NCBI RefSeq assembly: GCF_018135625.1
Contig: NZ_CP073078.1
Location: 806,001-870,000 of the forward strand
Length of the DNA: 64,000 nt
Source of the DNA: Phenylobacterium montanum
GTDB taxonomy: Bacteria; Pseudomonadota; Alphaproteobacteria; Caulobacterales; Caulobacteraceae
Direction: 5' to 3'
Shown piece by piece: positions 27,765 through 37,969 of this stretch. The translations under genes were made by a program, and so were the position numbers. A model generated the notes under the pieces. That model was not told the DNA's origin. It ran no database searches and saw only the letters and a list, made by a program, of their open reading frames with translations. How positions within the stretch are numbered: the stretch's first letter is position 1; every line of letters starts with the position of its first letter.

Positions 27765-28436
27765 CTAAAGCGCCCCGATGATCTTAGCTTTGATCGCCTC
27801 GAACTCGGCGTCGGTGATCAGGCCCTGGGCCAGCATCGACTTGGCGCGGGCAAGGCGCTGGGCGGGATCCTCAGCGCCAGATTGCGCAGGCTGGGCCTCG
27901 ATGGTCCGGCCGGCGTCGACCGCGCCGCCCCGCCCTTGCGGATAGACGCCGGTCGCGATCTGCACCCCGCCGGCCTGGGCGCGCATTTCCTCGATCGAGC
28001 GCATCCGCCGCTTCTCGCGCCAGGCTTGAACCTGGGCCTGGCATTCGCGGTAGAGGGCCTGGGCCTGGGGGATCTTCAGGCCGGTGACCTCGATCTCTCC
28101 TGCCCCGCGCTCGCCCGCGGCGGTGTCGGACAGGTTGGCGCTGAATTCGATCCGCACATTGGCGCCGAACAGGCCGACCTTGAGATGCGCCTCTTTCATA
28201 TCCTGCCAACGCACGTCGACCGGGTCGTAGCCGCCCAGCAGGCGCCGGCTCAGATAGATGAAGCGGCCCGAGGTCGCCGCCGCCGCGATCCGGCGATGGG
28301 TCAGGGCGAACAGGCGATGCTGCAGAGCGACCGCGATCAGGCTCTCGCCGGCGATGAGCAGGCTGCGCAGCTGTTCGGTGGCGGTCTCCTCGCCCCGGTC
28401 GCCGGATCCGCCCTGATAGCCGATGACCTCGGTCAT
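27765..28436 (-). CDS. PH-like and SHOCT domain protein
   Basis: 223 residues with no signal peptide. Residues about 25-130 ([20 protein letters not shown] to [12 protein letters not shown]) have the beta pattern of a bacterial PH-like domain, and the last 30 residues ([20 protein letters not shown] then [14 protein letters not shown]) are a clear SHOCT motif, a short segment usually attached to other domains and of uncertain role in oligomerisation. A variable linker lies between. Flanked by spoT and pyrE on the same strand. Function not known. Confidence 0.75.
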   Translation of the reverse strand: MTEVIGYQGGSGDRGEETATEQLRSLLIAGESLIAVALQHRLFALTHRRIAAAATSGRFIYLSRRLLGGYDPVDVRWQDMKEAHLKVGLFGANVRIEFSANLSDTAAGERGAGEIEVTGLKIPQAQALYRECQAQVQAWREKRRMRSIEEMRAQAGGVQIATGVYPQGRGGAVDAGRTIEAQPAQSGAEDPAQRLARAKSMLAQGLITDAEFEAIKAKIIGAL

Positions 28437-28488
28437 GCCGCCCCTCGTTCGCTGCTAGCGCGCCTAGTAGCGATTCCGCGGCCCCAAG

Positions 28489-30798
28489 TCAGCCCCGCGC
28501 CCGCTCCACCGTCTCAACTGGCGGGCAGGCGCGCAGGGCGGCGGCGATGTTGGTCAGGTGGCGGGCGTCGCGCACCTCGATGTCGAAATCGACGTCGAAG
28601 AAGTCGGCCTGGCGGTGATGCATGCGCATGCCGACGATGTTGCCGCCGGCCTGGCCGATGATGGTGCAGGTCTGGCCGAGCACGCCCGGCGCGTCACGGA
28701 TGGTGGCCTTGAGCTTGGCCTGGGAGATGGTGTTGCGTTCGGCCTCGGGCGTCCATTGCAGGTCGCGCCAGAGGTCGTCACGGTCCTCGTATTCAGCCAG
28801 CTTCTGGCAGTCGATGGCGTGTACGGTCAGGCCGCCGCCATCGGGCTCCAGGATGCCGACGATGCGGTCGCCGGGCACCGGGTTGCAGCAGGTCCCGAAG
28901 TGCAGGCTCACGCCAGGCGTAAGGCCGCCGCCGCGGACGAACAGGCGCGCGCCCTTGCCGCCCTCGATCTTGCGCCGGGCCGCCGCAGCGGCCTTCTCGG
29001 TCTCCTTCAGGCCCGGGAACAGCACTTCCAGCACCTGGGCCGGCGAGATGCGCCCGCGGCCGACGGCCTCGTAGAGCTCCTCCTCGGTGGGGGCGGTGAA
29101 CCGTTCCAGGGCGGGGCGTAGCGAGACCTCGGCGCGCGTCTTGCCGGCGCGCTCGATGGTCTGGTCGATCGAGGCGCGACCGAGGCGGATGAACTCGTCC
29201 TTTTCGGTCTGGCGCATGTGCCGGCGGATGGCCGAGCGCGCGCGGCCGGTGATCGACAGCGACTGCCATTCGGGGTGGGCGACCGCCTTGGCTCCACGGA
29301 TCACCTCGACCACGTCGCCATTGGTCAGAGGGGTGCGCAGGGGGCGAAGCTCGCCGTTGATCTTCACGCCCACCGCGGTGTCGCCCACGTCCGAGTGGAC
29401 CGCGTAGGCGAAGTCCAGCGGCATGGCGCCCCTGGGCAGGCTGATCAGCTGGCCCTTGGGGGTGAAGACGAACACCTGGTCGAGGAACATCTCCAGCTTG
29501 GCGTGCTCGACTAGGTCCTCGGCGTCGCCGCCGTGCTCCAGCACCTGGACCAGGTGGCGCAGGTTGACCAGGGGGTCGCGCCCGCCCGCCGCCTGCTGCG
29601 CCTCGGCGTCGAAGCCGTAGCTTTCGTCCTTGTAGCGCCAGTGGGCCGCCACCCCGTCCTCGGCGACCCGGTTCATCGCCTCGGTGCGGATCTGCATCTC
29701 GATCTTCATGCCCTTGGGGCCGACGACCGTGGTGTGCAGCGAGCGATAGTTGTTGCGCTTGGGGGTGGAGATGAAGTCCTTGAACCGCTCCGGCACCATG
29801 GGCCAGGCGCGGTGGATCACACCGAGGGCCTGGTAGCAGGCCTCCTCCGACTCCACGATCACGCGGAAGGCGTAGATGTCGGAGAGCTGGGAGAAGCCGA
29901 TGGATTTGCGCTGCAGCTTGCGCCAGATCGAATAGGGATGCTTTTCGCGGCCGAACACGCGGCTCTTGATTCCCGCCGCCTCGAGCTTGGCCGAGATTTC
30001 GCCGCTGACCACCGCCACGGTGCTGCTCTGCTCGGCGCGCAAGACCTCCAGCCGCCGCACGATCGCATCGCGCGCCACCTTGTTCAGGTGGGTGAAGGCC
30101 AGCTCCTCCAGTTCGGTGCAGATCCGATGGCAGCCGATCGAGCGGGCCAGGGGCGCATAGATGTCCAGGGTCTCGCGAGCGATGCGCTCGCGCTTTTCCT
30201 GCCGCGGAATGAACTCCAGCGTGCGCATGTTGTGCAGCCGGTCGGCCAGTTTGACCATCAAGACGCGCACGTCTCGGGAAATGGCCAGGATGAACTTGCG
30301 GAGGTTCTCCGCCTGGCGAGTGTGCTCGGCCTGCAGTTCCAGACGCGACAGCTTGGTCACGCCTTCCACCAGTTCGCCGATCAGGGGGCCGAAAAGCTGG
30401 TCGATATCGGCGCGGGTGACCGGGGTGTCCTCGATCACGTCGTGCAGCAGGGCGGTGACGATGGTCGCCGTGTCCAGCCTATAGTCGGTCAGGATGCCGG
30501 CCACCTCGATCGGGTGGGCGAAATAGGGATCGCCCGAGGCCCGGGTCTGGGAGCCGTGCATGCGCATGGCGTAGACATAGGCGCGGTTGAGCAGGTCCTC
30601 GTCCGCGGTCGGGTCGTAGCTCTTGACCTTGTCGATCAGCTCGTACTGGCGCAGGAACTTGGGCCGGGCCTTGGCGGCCGGCTTGGATTCAGCTGCGGAT
30701 ATAGCGTCTGCGGCCGTCGCCAATACGTCGGCCGGAGGGATTTCGGCGGATTTTTGAGCCGCCGACAGCGTGCCTGTGTCTGGCGCCGGGGCGCTCAG
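28489..30798 (-). CDS. spoT: bifunctional (p)ppGpp synthetase/hydrolase, RelA/SpoT family
   Basis: Single RSH enzyme for the stringent response. Order: HD hydrolase ([29 protein letters not shown]), synthetase ([38 protein letters not shown]), TGS ([16 protein letters not shown]) and a C-terminal ACT domain ([20 protein letters not shown]). Both catalytic halves look intact. There is no ATG or GTG in frame between the rpoZ stop and the HD domain. I place the start at CTG 30798, which overlaps the rpoZ stop as CTGA and has AAGAGGAG 5 nt upstream (769 residues); TTG 30723 is the alternative but lacks a binding site. The Ala/Pro-rich first 45 residues look unstructured. Confidence 0.93.
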   Translation of the reverse strand: MSAPAPDTGTLSAAQKSAEIPPADVLATAADAISAAESKPAAKARPKFLRQYELIDKVKSYDPTADEDLLNRAYVYAMRMHGSQTRASGDPYFAHPIEVAGILTDYRLDTATIVTALLHDVIEDTPVTRADIDQLFGPLIGELVEGVTKLSRLELQAEHTRQAENLRKFILAISRDVRVLMVKLADRLHNMRTLEFIPRQEKRERIARETLDIYAPLARSIGCHRICTELEELAFTHLNKVARDAIVRRLEVLRAEQSSTVAVVSGEISAKLEAAGIKSRVFGREKHPYSIWRKLQRKSIGFSQLSDIYAFRVIVESEEACYQALGVIHRAWPMVPERFKDFISTPKRNNYRSLHTTVVGPKGMKIEMQIRTEAMNRVAEDGVAAHWRYKDESYGFDAEAQQAAGGRDPLVNLRHLVQVLEHGGDAEDLVEHAKLEMFLDQVFVFTPKGQLISLPRGAMPLDFAYAVHSDVGDTAVGVKINGELRPLRTPLTNGDVVEVIRGAKAVAHPEWQSLSITGRARSAIRRHMRQTEKDEFIRLGRASIDQTIERAGKTRAEVSLRPALERFTAPTEEELYEAVGRGRISPAQVLEVLFPGLKETEKAAAAARRKIEGGKGARLFVRGGGLTPGVSLHFGTCCNPVPGDRIVGILEPDGGGLTVHAIDCQKLAEYEDRDDLWRDLQWTPEAERNTISQAKLKATIRDAPGVLGQTCTIIGQAGGNIVGMRMHHRQADFFDVDFDIEVRDARHLTNIAAALRACPPVETVERARG

Positions 30799-31154
30799 TA
30801 CCGCTCCTCTTGACCGCCGTCGCGGTCGCTCTGAAGGGCGCGGACCAGTTCCTGCTCGCTCATGTGCTGGTGCTGCGGATCGGCCAGCAGGGCCAGGGTC
30901 TCGGCCTCTTCCTCGGCGTCGGCGCGTTCGTCGACCCGCTGCAGGCTGGTGATCAGGCTCTCGCGCAGGCCTTCGGCGTCGAGCACGTCGTCGGCGATCT
31001 CGCGCAGGGCGCAGACCGGATTCTTGTCGTTGTCGCGGTCGACGAGCAGCGGCGAGCCGGCGGAGATCGCCCGGGCGCGATGAGCCGACAACAGCACCAG
31101 GCTGAAGCGGTTCGGGACTTTCTCGACGCAATCTTCGACGGTGACGCGAGCCAT
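30795..31154 (-). CDS. rpoZ: RNA polymerase omega subunit
   Basis: 119 residues starting [20 protein letters not shown], followed by [20 protein letters not shown] and [14 protein letters not shown], the omega core. The C-terminal tail is acidic. It binds the beta' subunit and in E. coli forms part of a ppGpp site, which fits its place directly upstream of the (p)ppGpp enzyme; rpoZ-spoT adjacency is widespread. ATG 31154 is preceded by GAGGTTTCC, a weak site. First gene of the long leftward run. Confidence 0.95.
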   Translation of the reverse strand: MARVTVEDCVEKVPNRFSLVLLSAHRARAISAGSPLLVDRDNDKNPVCALREIADDVLDAEGLRESLITSLQRVDERADAEEEAETLALLADPQHQHMSEQELVRALQSDRDGGQEERY

Positions 31155-31364
31155 GGAAACCTCAGTTCGGGGAGTAGAACCGGGGAAAATAGAGACTTTG
31201 GCCTTGTGATGCAATGCCGCCGCGCGCCAGCCCCACGCCTGCGCCCGCACGACGGAATGTCGCAGGTCGAATAGGTTCCTGGAAACCAAACCTTGACTTA
31301 CTCGCAGACAAAGAGGCGCCGGCGTAAGATGCGCCGCAAAAGGATCGAGCAACAGACAACCTGA

Positions 31365-31586
31365 ATGTCCGACCTTCTCGACCCATCCGCCGTCGAAGCC
31401 CTGGCCCGGGAGCTCTGTGAAGCCGAGGGCTGGGATCCGGACGAGCGGATCGATTGCGAGCCCTGGGAAGCCATCCGCCCCGAGCCCAACGGCGCCGGGG
31501 GTCATGCCTGCGCCCGGTGGGAGCCCTACGCCCAGGCGGCGCGGAAGATGATCGCGGCCAGGGCGGACGATTGGGACACTTTCTGA
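31365..31586 (+). CDS. small hypothetical protein
   Basis: 73 residues, acidic, with four cysteines absent from motif spacing except two (ELCEAE, IDCEPW, HACARW give three in total). [20 protein letters not shown] is probably helical, and the end is [15 protein letters not shown]. Codon use fits the neighbours (third positions mostly G or C), which favours a real gene. Divergent from rpoZ across 210 bp and 10 bp from the folK 3' end. I do not recognise the family. Confidence 0.6.
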   Translation: MSDLLDPSAVEALARELCEAEGWDPDERIDCEPWEAIRPEPNGAGGHACARWEPYAQAARKMIAARADDWDTF

Positions 31587-31596
31587 GCCGACCGCC

Positions 31597-32106
31597 TCAA
31601 ACCCGCAGGGGCCGCGCGTCTCGGCCGACGCTCGCCGTCAGCGCTAGCGCTGACGCGGTCTTTCCCAGCACCGGATGCACCCAGTCCGGAGCGACCTCCG
31701 CCAGGGGCCCCATGACGAACAGTCGCTCCGCCGCCCGGGGATGCGGCAGGATCGGCGCGTCTTGCGAAACCAGCCGGCCGTAGGCGATCAGGTCGAGATC
31801 GAGGGTCCTGGGCGCGTTCTGGCGCTCTCGCTCGCGCCCGAAGCGGCGTTCGATACCGTGCAGCGCCTCCAGCGCCGCGGCAGGCCCCAGCCGCGTCTCG
31901 ACAATCGCGACGGCGTTGAGGTAGTCAGGGTCCTCAAGGTTTGGCCACGCCGCCGATCGCCACCACTTGGACCGGACAAGGAGCGTCAGCCCCGCCCCCG
32001 CGAACTCATCGAGCGCCGCTTCCAGCAGGGCCTGAACGGAGCCGAAGCCGCCCTTCAGATTGCCGCCCAAAGCGACTAGAACGGCGCTATCGAATCGAGA
32101 CCCCAT
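31597..32106 (-). CDS. folK: HPPK: 2-amino-4-hydroxy-6-hydroxymethyldihydropteridine diphosphokinase
   Basis: Pyrophosphorylates the pterin precursor of folate. 169 residues: [44 protein letters not shown], and the signature [18 protein letters not shown] with [16 protein letters not shown]. Usual family length. No folB or folP is adjacent. Start at ATG 32106 lies 22 bp from the divergent NYN gene start, so promoters overlap or are very short. Confidence 0.94.
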   Translation of the reverse strand: MGSRFDSAVLVALGGNLKGGFGSVQALLEAALDEFAGAGLTLLVRSKWWRSAAWPNLEDPDYLNAVAIVETRLGPAAALEALHGIERRFGRERERQNAPRTLDLDLIAYGRLVSQDAPILPHPRAAERLFVMGPLAEVAPDWVHPVLGKTASALALTASVGRDARPLRV

Positions 32107-32128
32107 TTCAATCAGGACATTTCGCCGT

Positions 32129-32728
32129 ATGACTTTTTACCCCAACGATCGTATCGCCCTGTTTATCGACGGCGCCAATCTCTATTCCTCGTCAAAGAGC
32201 CTCGGCTTCGACATCGACTACAAGAAGCTTCTGGAAGAGTTCCGCAAGCGCGGCATGCTGACCCGCGCCTATTACTATACCGCCCTGGTGGAAGATCAGG
32301 ACTATTCGCCGATCCGCCCGCTGGTCGACTGGCTGGACTACAACGGCTACGCCCTGGTGACCAAGACCGCCCGCGAATACACCGACAGCCAGGGCCGCCG
32401 ACGCTGGCGCGGCGACATGGACATCGAGATCGCGGTCGACATGATGGAGATGGCTCCGCACATCGACCACGCGGTGTTGTTCTCCGGCGACGGCGACTTC
32501 CGCCGCCTGGTGCAGGCGGTGCAGCAGAAGGGCGTGCGCGTGACCGTGGTCTCGACCATGAAATCGCAGCCGCCCATGGCCTCCGACGACCTGCGCCGCC
32601 AGGCCGACAGCTTCGTCGATCTGGCCGACCTGTCGGGCATCATCGGCCGCCCTGCCCGCTCGCCCCTGCCCCGCTTCATCCAGGGCGACGCCGCCGAGCA
32701 AGAGCGCGAGGCGAATGCCGACAGCTGA
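32129..32728 (+). CDS. NYN-domain (LabA/DUF88) family putative ribonuclease
   Basis: 199 residues. PIN-like NYN fold with the three acidic patches expected for metal-dependent nuclease activity: RIALFIDGANLYSSSKSLGF, RGDMDIEIAVDMMEMAP and HAVLFSGDGDFRRLVQAVQQ. MVSTMK-like ending VTVVSTMKSQPPMASDDLRR and a basic tail follow. ATG 32129 (MTFYPNDRIAL) was chosen because the open frame upstream runs into folK. RNA substrate unknown; LabA-like proteins are linked to RNA regulation. Its 3' end overlaps the DNA glycosylase gene by 14 bp. Confidence 0.88.
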   Translation: MTFYPNDRIALFIDGANLYSSSKSLGFDIDYKKLLEEFRKRGMLTRAYYYTALVEDQDYSPIRPLVDWLDYNGYALVTKTAREYTDSQGRRRWRGDMDIEIAVDMMEMAPHIDHAVLFSGDGDFRRLVQAVQQKGVRVTVVSTMKSQPPMASDDLRRQADSFVDLADLSGIIGRPARSPLPRFIQGDAAEQEREANADS

Positions 32729-33362
32729 CGCCGCGGCCGAACCCGCCCGCGACTGCCCGCTCTGCCCGCGCCTGGTGGACTACCGCCGGGCCAACCAGGC
32801 CGGCAATCCCGACTGGTTCAACGGACCGGCGCCCTCGTTCGGCGACCCGGACGCGCGACTGCTGGTCGTGGGCCTGGCCCCCGGGCGGACCGGCGCCAAC
32901 CGCACGGGCCGGCCGTTCACCGGCGACCATGCCGGCTGGCTGCTCTACGGCACCCTGATCAAGCTCGGCTTCGCCCGAGGGGTCTACGACGCCCGCCCCG
33001 ACGATGGGCTGGAGTTGGTCGACTGCATGATCACCAACGCGGTCCGTTGCGCCCCGCCCGGCAACAAGCCGCTGCCGGCGGAGGAGGCCCAATGCCGCCC
33101 GTTCCTCGCCGCGCGGCTGAAGGCCCTGCCCCGGCTGAAGGCCATCGTCACCCTGGGCGATGTCTCCCGCCGCAGCGTGCTGCGCGCCCTGGGCGCCAAG
33201 GCCAGCGCCACCGAAGCCGGCCACGGGACCGAGACCGACGTGGCCGGTTATCGCCTCTTCAACAGCTATCATTGCTCGCGCCTGAACACGAACACGGGCC
33301 GCCTGACGCCGGCCATGTTCGAAGACGTATTTCGCAGCGTGCAAGCCTATCTGCGCACCTGA
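32715..33362 (+). CDS. uracil-DNA glycosylase, family 5 (UdgB-like)
   Basis: 215 residues. Cysteines for an iron-sulfur cluster begin in DCPLCPRLVDYRR and continue in VDCMITNAVRCAPPGNKPLP. GLAPGRTGANRTGRPFTGDH lacks the catalytic Asp of family 1 and 4 glycosylases, as expected for family 5, and the C-terminal loop NSYHCSRLNTNTGRLT is typical. These enzymes remove uracil, hypoxanthine and other damaged bases. The gene overlaps the NYN gene by 14 bp, which implies co-transcription. Confidence 0.9.
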   Translation: MPTADAAAEPARDCPLCPRLVDYRRANQAGNPDWFNGPAPSFGDPDARLLVVGLAPGRTGANRTGRPFTGDHAGWLLYGTLIKLGFARGVYDARPDDGLELVDCMITNAVRCAPPGNKPLPAEEAQCRPFLAARLKALPRLKAIVTLGDVSRRSVLRALGAKASATEAGHGTETDVAGYRLFNSYHCSRLNTNTGRLTPAMFEDVFRSVQAYLRT

Positions 33363-33515
33363 ACAGATTACATTTCTAAAACTGGCTTTGCTGCAGCCGA
33401 TCGATGACAGGTCGGCGATGGTGGATTAATAACGCAGCACTCAAAGCAGTAGTCGTTTGTGCTGAATCGCCAATCGGCGGGGGCGCGATGCACGCAAATG
33501 GCCAAGGGATTTCCC

Positions 33516-34397
33516 ATGGCTATCGAATTCGACGCTTCTCTCGACAAAATTCTCGACGCCAGTTTCAAAATCGACGCCCCGCGGTACTGCAAGGTCTGTG
33601 ACGCTGAGGCGCTCTATTTCGACAAGGTCGACCTCGGACGTTCGTGCCATGACGAGCCCTATCCGCTCGGCCGCTACGGCATCGACATCCCCTACTACCA
33701 ATGCCTCGAGTGTCGCTTCACCTTCACAACCGCCTTCGACCGCTTCAGCACCGAACAGTGGCGGCGGTTCATCTACAACCGTGACTATGTGAAGGTGGAC
33801 CCAGCTTTCGTGGAGGAACGGCCCAGCGCCAACGCCATCGTGACCGAGGCCTACCTGCGCGCGGTCGGGGGCAAGCCGGTCGGGCTGGATTTCGGTGGCG
33901 GCGACGGCCTGACCGCCTCGATCCTGCGCAGTCGCGGCTGGACCTATGACAGCGTCGACCCGTTCAACGGCCAGGACCATGTCAGCCCGCACAGGCCATA
34001 CGATTTCTGCACCGCCTTCGAGGTGTTCGAGCACATCGTCCATCCGCGCGACGCCCTGGCCGACCTGCGCCGGCGGTGTTCGGCCGAGCGGGTGCTGGTG
34101 CTGATCGGCACCAACATTCTGGACGGCATGATTTCGCATCAGACCGGCCTGGACTGGTGGTACGCCGGCCCGCGCAATGGCCACATCTCGCTCTACTCGC
34201 GCGCCGCCCTGAAGCGTCTCGCAGCGGACGCGGGGCTCCACTATCTCAGCCTTGGCCGCAACCTTCACTTCCTCTCGCACGGCTATGCCGTCGAGGAGGT
34301 GATCCGCATCGCCGTCGAGGGCAAGCTGAGGCGCGTCATGGCCGGGTCGCACGCCGTCAGGCCGGCGTCAGGGCCTGGCGCTCGTAATACCGCATGA
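33516..34397 (+). CDS. class I SAM-dependent methyltransferase with N-terminal zinc ribbon
   Basis: 293 residues from ATG 33516, which follows AAGGGA; the frame is open from 33459 but without a better site. Two CxxC pairs (YCKVCDAE and YQCLECRFTF, about 40 residues apart) form a probable zinc ribbon. The catalytic part has PVGLDFGGGDGLTASILRSR, CTAFEVFEHIVHPRDALADL and HISLYSRAALKRLAADAG. No signal. Substrate unknown; relatives act on sugars or small molecules. Its last 41 bp overlap the convergent MFS gene. Confidence 0.82.
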   Translation: MAIEFDASLDKILDASFKIDAPRYCKVCDAEALYFDKVDLGRSCHDEPYPLGRYGIDIPYYQCLECRFTFTTAFDRFSTEQWRRFIYNRDYVKVDPAFVEERPSANAIVTEAYLRAVGGKPVGLDFGGGDGLTASILRSRGWTYDSVDPFNGQDHVSPHRPYDFCTAFEVFEHIVHPRDALADLRRRCSAERVLVLIGTNILDGMISHQTGLDWWYAGPRNGHISLYSRAALKRLAADAGLHYLSLGRNLHFLSHGYAVEEVIRIAVEGKLRRVMAGSHAVRPASGPGARNTA

Positions 34398-35508
34398 GCA
34401 GGACGGCCACGCTGGCGGCGCCGATCAGGGCCAGCAGCACCCCGACCGAGAACGGCGCGCCGGCCCAAAGCAAGCCCGCCGCGATCAGGCAGCCGCTGGA
34501 AGCGCCGGCGTCCCAACCGCCCTCGGTGGCGATATGGAAGCGGAGGGCGCAGGGCGACTTCTGGGCCAGGTTGTAGACTGCGGTCATCAGGGTCGGCTGA
34601 TAGAGGGTCGGCACCAGGGCGCCCAGCGCGTTGGCGGCCACGGCCATGGCGGGGTTCCCGTAGCTGGCGGCCCTGAGACAGACCACCACGGCGATCACCC
34701 CAGCCGCGAGCCAGACCGCTCGCCGGCCATGACCTGCGTCGATGAAGCGGCCCAGAAACAGGCCGCTCGCCGCGCCGACGACCGCCGCCAGCGCCATGGC
34801 GCCGCCGAAGATGGTGAAGTCCTGGCCCAGCGAAATGAACAGGGCGATCTGCCAGACGAACACGTAACTGGCGGCGATCCAGCCATCGGAGACGAACATC
34901 AGCATGCCGGCGAAGGCGGCCTTGAAGGCGCCGGGGGCATATTGAGGCACAGGCACGTTGCGGGCGTAGAAGATCGGGATCGCGGCCAGCAGCAGCACCG
35001 CCGCCGTGGCCCAGAAAGCCACATGCGGGCCGAACCGGGTCAGGGCCCAGCCGGTGGCCAGGGGACCGACGATGCCGATCAGGGCCGCCAGGGCCTCACG
35101 CGCGCCGATCTGATGCCCCCGATGCCCGGCATCGCCCAGCGAGGCGAAATAGGCGTGATAGGAGGTCCAATAGACCGTGTCGCCCACCGAGGAGACCGCA
35201 CAGAGCGCCAGCAACGGCCAGCCTACCCCATGCACCTCGGCCAGCAGGGGATATTGAAGGCCAGTCAGCACCGTTCCGGCGATCACCAGCGGCTTCAGCC
35301 CGAAGCGGCGGGCCGGAGCGAGCACTAAAGGCCGGATTACGAACCGACCGGCCAGGATCAGGGCCAGCGAGGCCAGCACCATCGGCGCCGGCACGCCCGC
35401 ATGCAGCAGGAAGGCGGCGAAGAAGGCGCCACCACCGCTAAGCGCCAGCGAGTGGATGGCGTAGTGAAGATTGAGGAGGTTGACCGTGTCGTTGCGGAAG
35501 AAGGCCAT
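34357..35508 (-). CDS. major facilitator superfamily transporter
   Basis: 383 residues with about eleven or twelve hydrophobic segments, e.g. IHSLALSGGGAFFAAFLLHA, GPLATGWALTRFGPHVAFWA and MALAAVVGAASGLFLGRFID. The loop motif after helix two reads RFVIRPLVLAPARRFGLK, a weak form of the MFS signature. Substrate not predictable. The 3' end overlaps the convergent methyltransferase by 41 bp. The start at ATG 35508 leads into a hydrophilic stretch of only about 15 residues before the first helix. Confidence 0.85.
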   Translation of the reverse strand: MAFFRNDTVNLLNLHYAIHSLALSGGGAFFAAFLLHAGVPAPMVLASLALILAGRFVIRPLVLAPARRFGLKPLVIAGTVLTGLQYPLLAEVHGVGWPLLALCAVSSVGDTVYWTSYHAYFASLGDAGHRGHQIGAREALAALIGIVGPLATGWALTRFGPHVAFWATAAVLLLAAIPIFYARNVPVPQYAPGAFKAAFAGMLMFVSDGWIAASYVFVWQIALFISLGQDFTIFGGAMALAAVVGAASGLFLGRFIDAGHGRRAVWLAAGVIAVVVCLRAASYGNPAMAVAANALGALVPTLYQPTLMTAVYNLAQKSPCALRFHIATEGGWDAGASSGCLIAAGLLWAGAPFSVGVLLALIGAASVAVLLMRYYERQALTPA

Positions 35509-35701
35509 GAAGGCGGTCCTGGAACAGGCGATGGCTCGGAGGGGCGAGGACGCGCCTCAGTCAATGCGGCGCGCGACATGTCCGAGGGATCAACCGGCCA
35601 ACGGGACTGCCTTCTTCTGAACGGCCCTGAGAGAAGCGCGACCGAAGCTATCGCGGGCGCAGGCCGGCGGCAACGGCCGATCCGGCGAGACGGCGCTTGT
35701 T

Positions 35702-37699
35702 CTATTGGCCTTCGATCCGCACCAGCCTGCTGGCCCGGCCCGGATCGCGACCCGCCCGGGTCCAGTCGGCGACCTTGCGCATCAGGTCCCTCAGCACGAT
35801 CGGTTTGGCCAGGTGATCATCCATGCCGGCGTCCAGGCAGGTTGCGACCTGGGCCGCGAGGACGTTCGCCGTCAGGGCGATGATCGGGGTGCGGGCGTTC
35901 AACGGCGAGGAGGCGCGGATCGCTCGGGTCGCCGCAAGGCCGTCCATGCCCGGCATCTGCATGTCCATCAGAATCAGGTCGAACGAGGACCTCATGGCGG
36001 CCTGGACCGCCTCGGCCCCGCCCGAGGCCTCGACGCACCGATGGCCGAACGCCTGCAACATGGTGCGGATCACCTCGCGATTGGGCTCGGCGTCGTCCAC
36101 GACCAGGATATGGGCCGAGCGCGCCGGGGTCGCAGCGGCGTCGGCCAGGCTGAGCCCTGCCGCAGCCCGATCCGCAATCGGAGCCTTGATCGTGAACCAG
36201 AAGGTCGAACCGACGCCCTCCTCGCTCTCCACGCCGATCTCCCCGCCCATCAGCCCGACCAGACTGCGGCAGATGGCGAGCCCCAAGCCCGTACCGCCAT
36301 GACGCCGGTTGATCGACGCGTCGCCCTGGGAGAAGCGCTGGAACAGCCGGCTCCGCGCCGCATCGGGGATCCCCGCGCCGGTGTCGGCCACGGCGATACG
36401 GAGAACGCCGCCATCCTTGTCCAGATAGGCCGCCCGGACCACGACCCCGCCCTCGGCGGTGAACTTGATCGCATTGGTCAGGAGGTTCAGCAGCACCTGG
36501 CGCAGGCGCGCGCTGTCCGCGTCGACGAAGGCCGGCAGTCCCGGATCGGCGATGTCGAAGCTGAGCGACAGCTTCTTCAGGGCGGCCAGTTCGGCGACCA
36601 GGTCCAGGGTCTCCTGGATGAAGCCGGCGGGATCGAAGGTGTGTGCATCGAGCTCGATCTGGCCCGCCTCGAGTTTGGAGAAGTCCAGTATGTCGTTGAC
36701 CACCGACAGCAAGGTGCGGCCGGCCGTGGAGATACGCTGCGCGTAGCGGCGCTGGCGCTCGCTGAGGCCCTTTTCGGCGTCCAGCAAATCCGAAAAGCCG
36801 ATCACGCCGGTCAGCGGGGTGCGGATCTCGTGGCTCATATTGGCCAGAAACTCGGCCTTGACCGCCGATGCGGCCTCGGCCCGCTCCTTAGCCTCGGCCA
36901 GCTGGCGGCTCATGCGGGTCAGGACGGCCTGCACCCGCCAGCCGACTAGGACGCCAGTCACGCAGACCAAGAGACTGAGCCCGGCCACGGCGGCGTAGGC
37001 CAGCCCGGTCGCCAGGCGCGCCACATGGCCCATCTGCTTGGAGAACTGCTGTTCGTCGGCCGTGGCGTTGCGGTCCAGCTGCTCGGCCTGGTCCAGCAAT
37101 TGCTCCGTCCGGGCGCCGGGCGGCGTCGTGCGGATCTGCGGAGCCAGCCGCTCCAGGGCGATGAACTGCTCGTCGGCGGCGCGCCAGTCGCGCACGGCCT
37201 GGTCGAACGGCGGCCATCGATGGAACAGGCGAAAGCCGGTGATCAGGGTCGGCACGTCGGCCGGGGCGTTGCGCCCCTGCAGGAAGCCGCGCTCGGCGGC
37301 GGCCAGGTCCGGCCTCGGCGCCTCGAGCGCTTGGCGCGCGGCGCGATCGCCCTTGAGCACGGCAAGCGAAGCGGTGAACTGGTCGTAGTCGGCCGGTGCG
37401 CGGCCGCGGGCGTAGCGCATCAGGGCGATCACCGCCTCCTTCTGCGCCTTGGAATATTGCGCCTCGCCGGTGACGTAGGTGCGGGCGATGTTGCTGACGC
37501 TCATGCCGCCAAAGCCCAGCAGCACCACAAGGGCCTGGGCGATGATGAACACCACCGCGCTGACCAGCAGCAGCTTGCGGCCCAGGCGTGCGACGACGCT
37601 GGACGCCTCGCGCCCGTCCTTCAGCCTGGCGGCGTTTGATTGGACGCCGCGGGCGTCATCGTCCAAGTTATCGCGAGCGCCCACGGGAGCCTCAAACAA
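35702..37699 (-). CDS. hybrid sensor histidine kinase/response regulator
   Basis: 665 residues. Two transmembrane helices ([20 protein letters not shown] and [20 protein letters not shown]) flank a periplasmic sensor of about 170 helical residues. Then HisKA with [20 protein letters not shown], a HATPase domain ([41 protein letters not shown]) and a receiver with phospho-acceptor Asp in [20 protein letters not shown] and Lys in HLAKPI. No Hpt domain and no adjacent regulator gene, so the output partner is elsewhere. Last residues [11 protein letters not shown]. Confidence 0.93.
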   Translation of the reverse strand: MFEAPVGARDNLDDDARGVQSNAARLKDGREASSVVARLGRKLLLVSAVVFIIAQALVVLLGFGGMSVSNIARTYVTGEAQYSKAQKEAVIALMRYARGRAPADYDQFTASLAVLKGDRAARQALEAPRPDLAAAERGFLQGRNAPADVPTLITGFRLFHRWPPFDQAVRDWRAADEQFIALERLAPQIRTTPPGARTEQLLDQAEQLDRNATADEQQFSKQMGHVARLATGLAYAAVAGLSLLVCVTGVLVGWRVQAVLTRMSRQLAEAKERAEAASAVKAEFLANMSHEIRTPLTGVIGFSDLLDAEKGLSERQRRYAQRISTAGRTLLSVVNDILDFSKLEAGQIELDAHTFDPAGFIQETLDLVAELAALKKLSLSFDIADPGLPAFVDADSARLRQVLLNLLTNAIKFTAEGGVVVRAAYLDKDGGVLRIAVADTGAGIPDAARSRLFQRFSQGDASINRRHGGTGLGLAICRSLVGLMGGEIGVESEEGVGSTFWFTIKAPIADRAAAGLSLADAAATPARSAHILVVDDAEPNREVIRTMLQAFGHRCVEASGGAEAVQAAMRSSFDLILMDMQMPGMDGLAATRAIRASSPLNARTPIIALTANVLAAQVATCLDAGMDDHLAKPIVLRDLMRKVADWTRAGRDPGRASRLVRIEGQ

Positions 37700-37775
37700 G
37701 GAGCTTCAATTCATAACGCAGAACGCAAGCAACCTGACTTGAAATACCGGACGCTGTTCATTCGCAGTTCGCCCC

Positions 37776-37799
37776 AATATACGCCGCCATGGTTGTCAA
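37776..37799 (-). promoter_or_regulatory. candidate promoter upstream of the hybrid kinase
   Basis: On the minus strand TTGACA (37799-37794) and TATATT (37781-37776) are separated by 12 bp, close to the spacing of the Caulobacter housekeeping consensus. It lies in an unusually AT-rich 270-bp gap about 77 bp upstream of the kinase start, with GANTC methylation sites at 37804-37808 and 37850-37854. Nothing else coding is seen in that gap. Confidence 0.35.
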
Positions 37800-37969
37800 A
37801 ACGGAATCAGACGGCTCGGAACTGCGGAAAAATATTCTTTAATTCAAACGATTCCGCTTCGGCAGCATCCCATTGCGCCGAATTCATTGGTATGAAAATA
37901 CCACCGCAGGTCAAGCGACGCGTCGGACCTGCGACACAAGACCACGATCTGGAAAAATTACGCCGCCCG

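Noticed and set aside
30799-31131. N-terminal extension of the (p)ppGpp enzyme frame into rpoZ
   Set aside because: The extension is Arg-rich and overlaps the whole rpoZ gene in another frame, so it is a frame shadow of omega.
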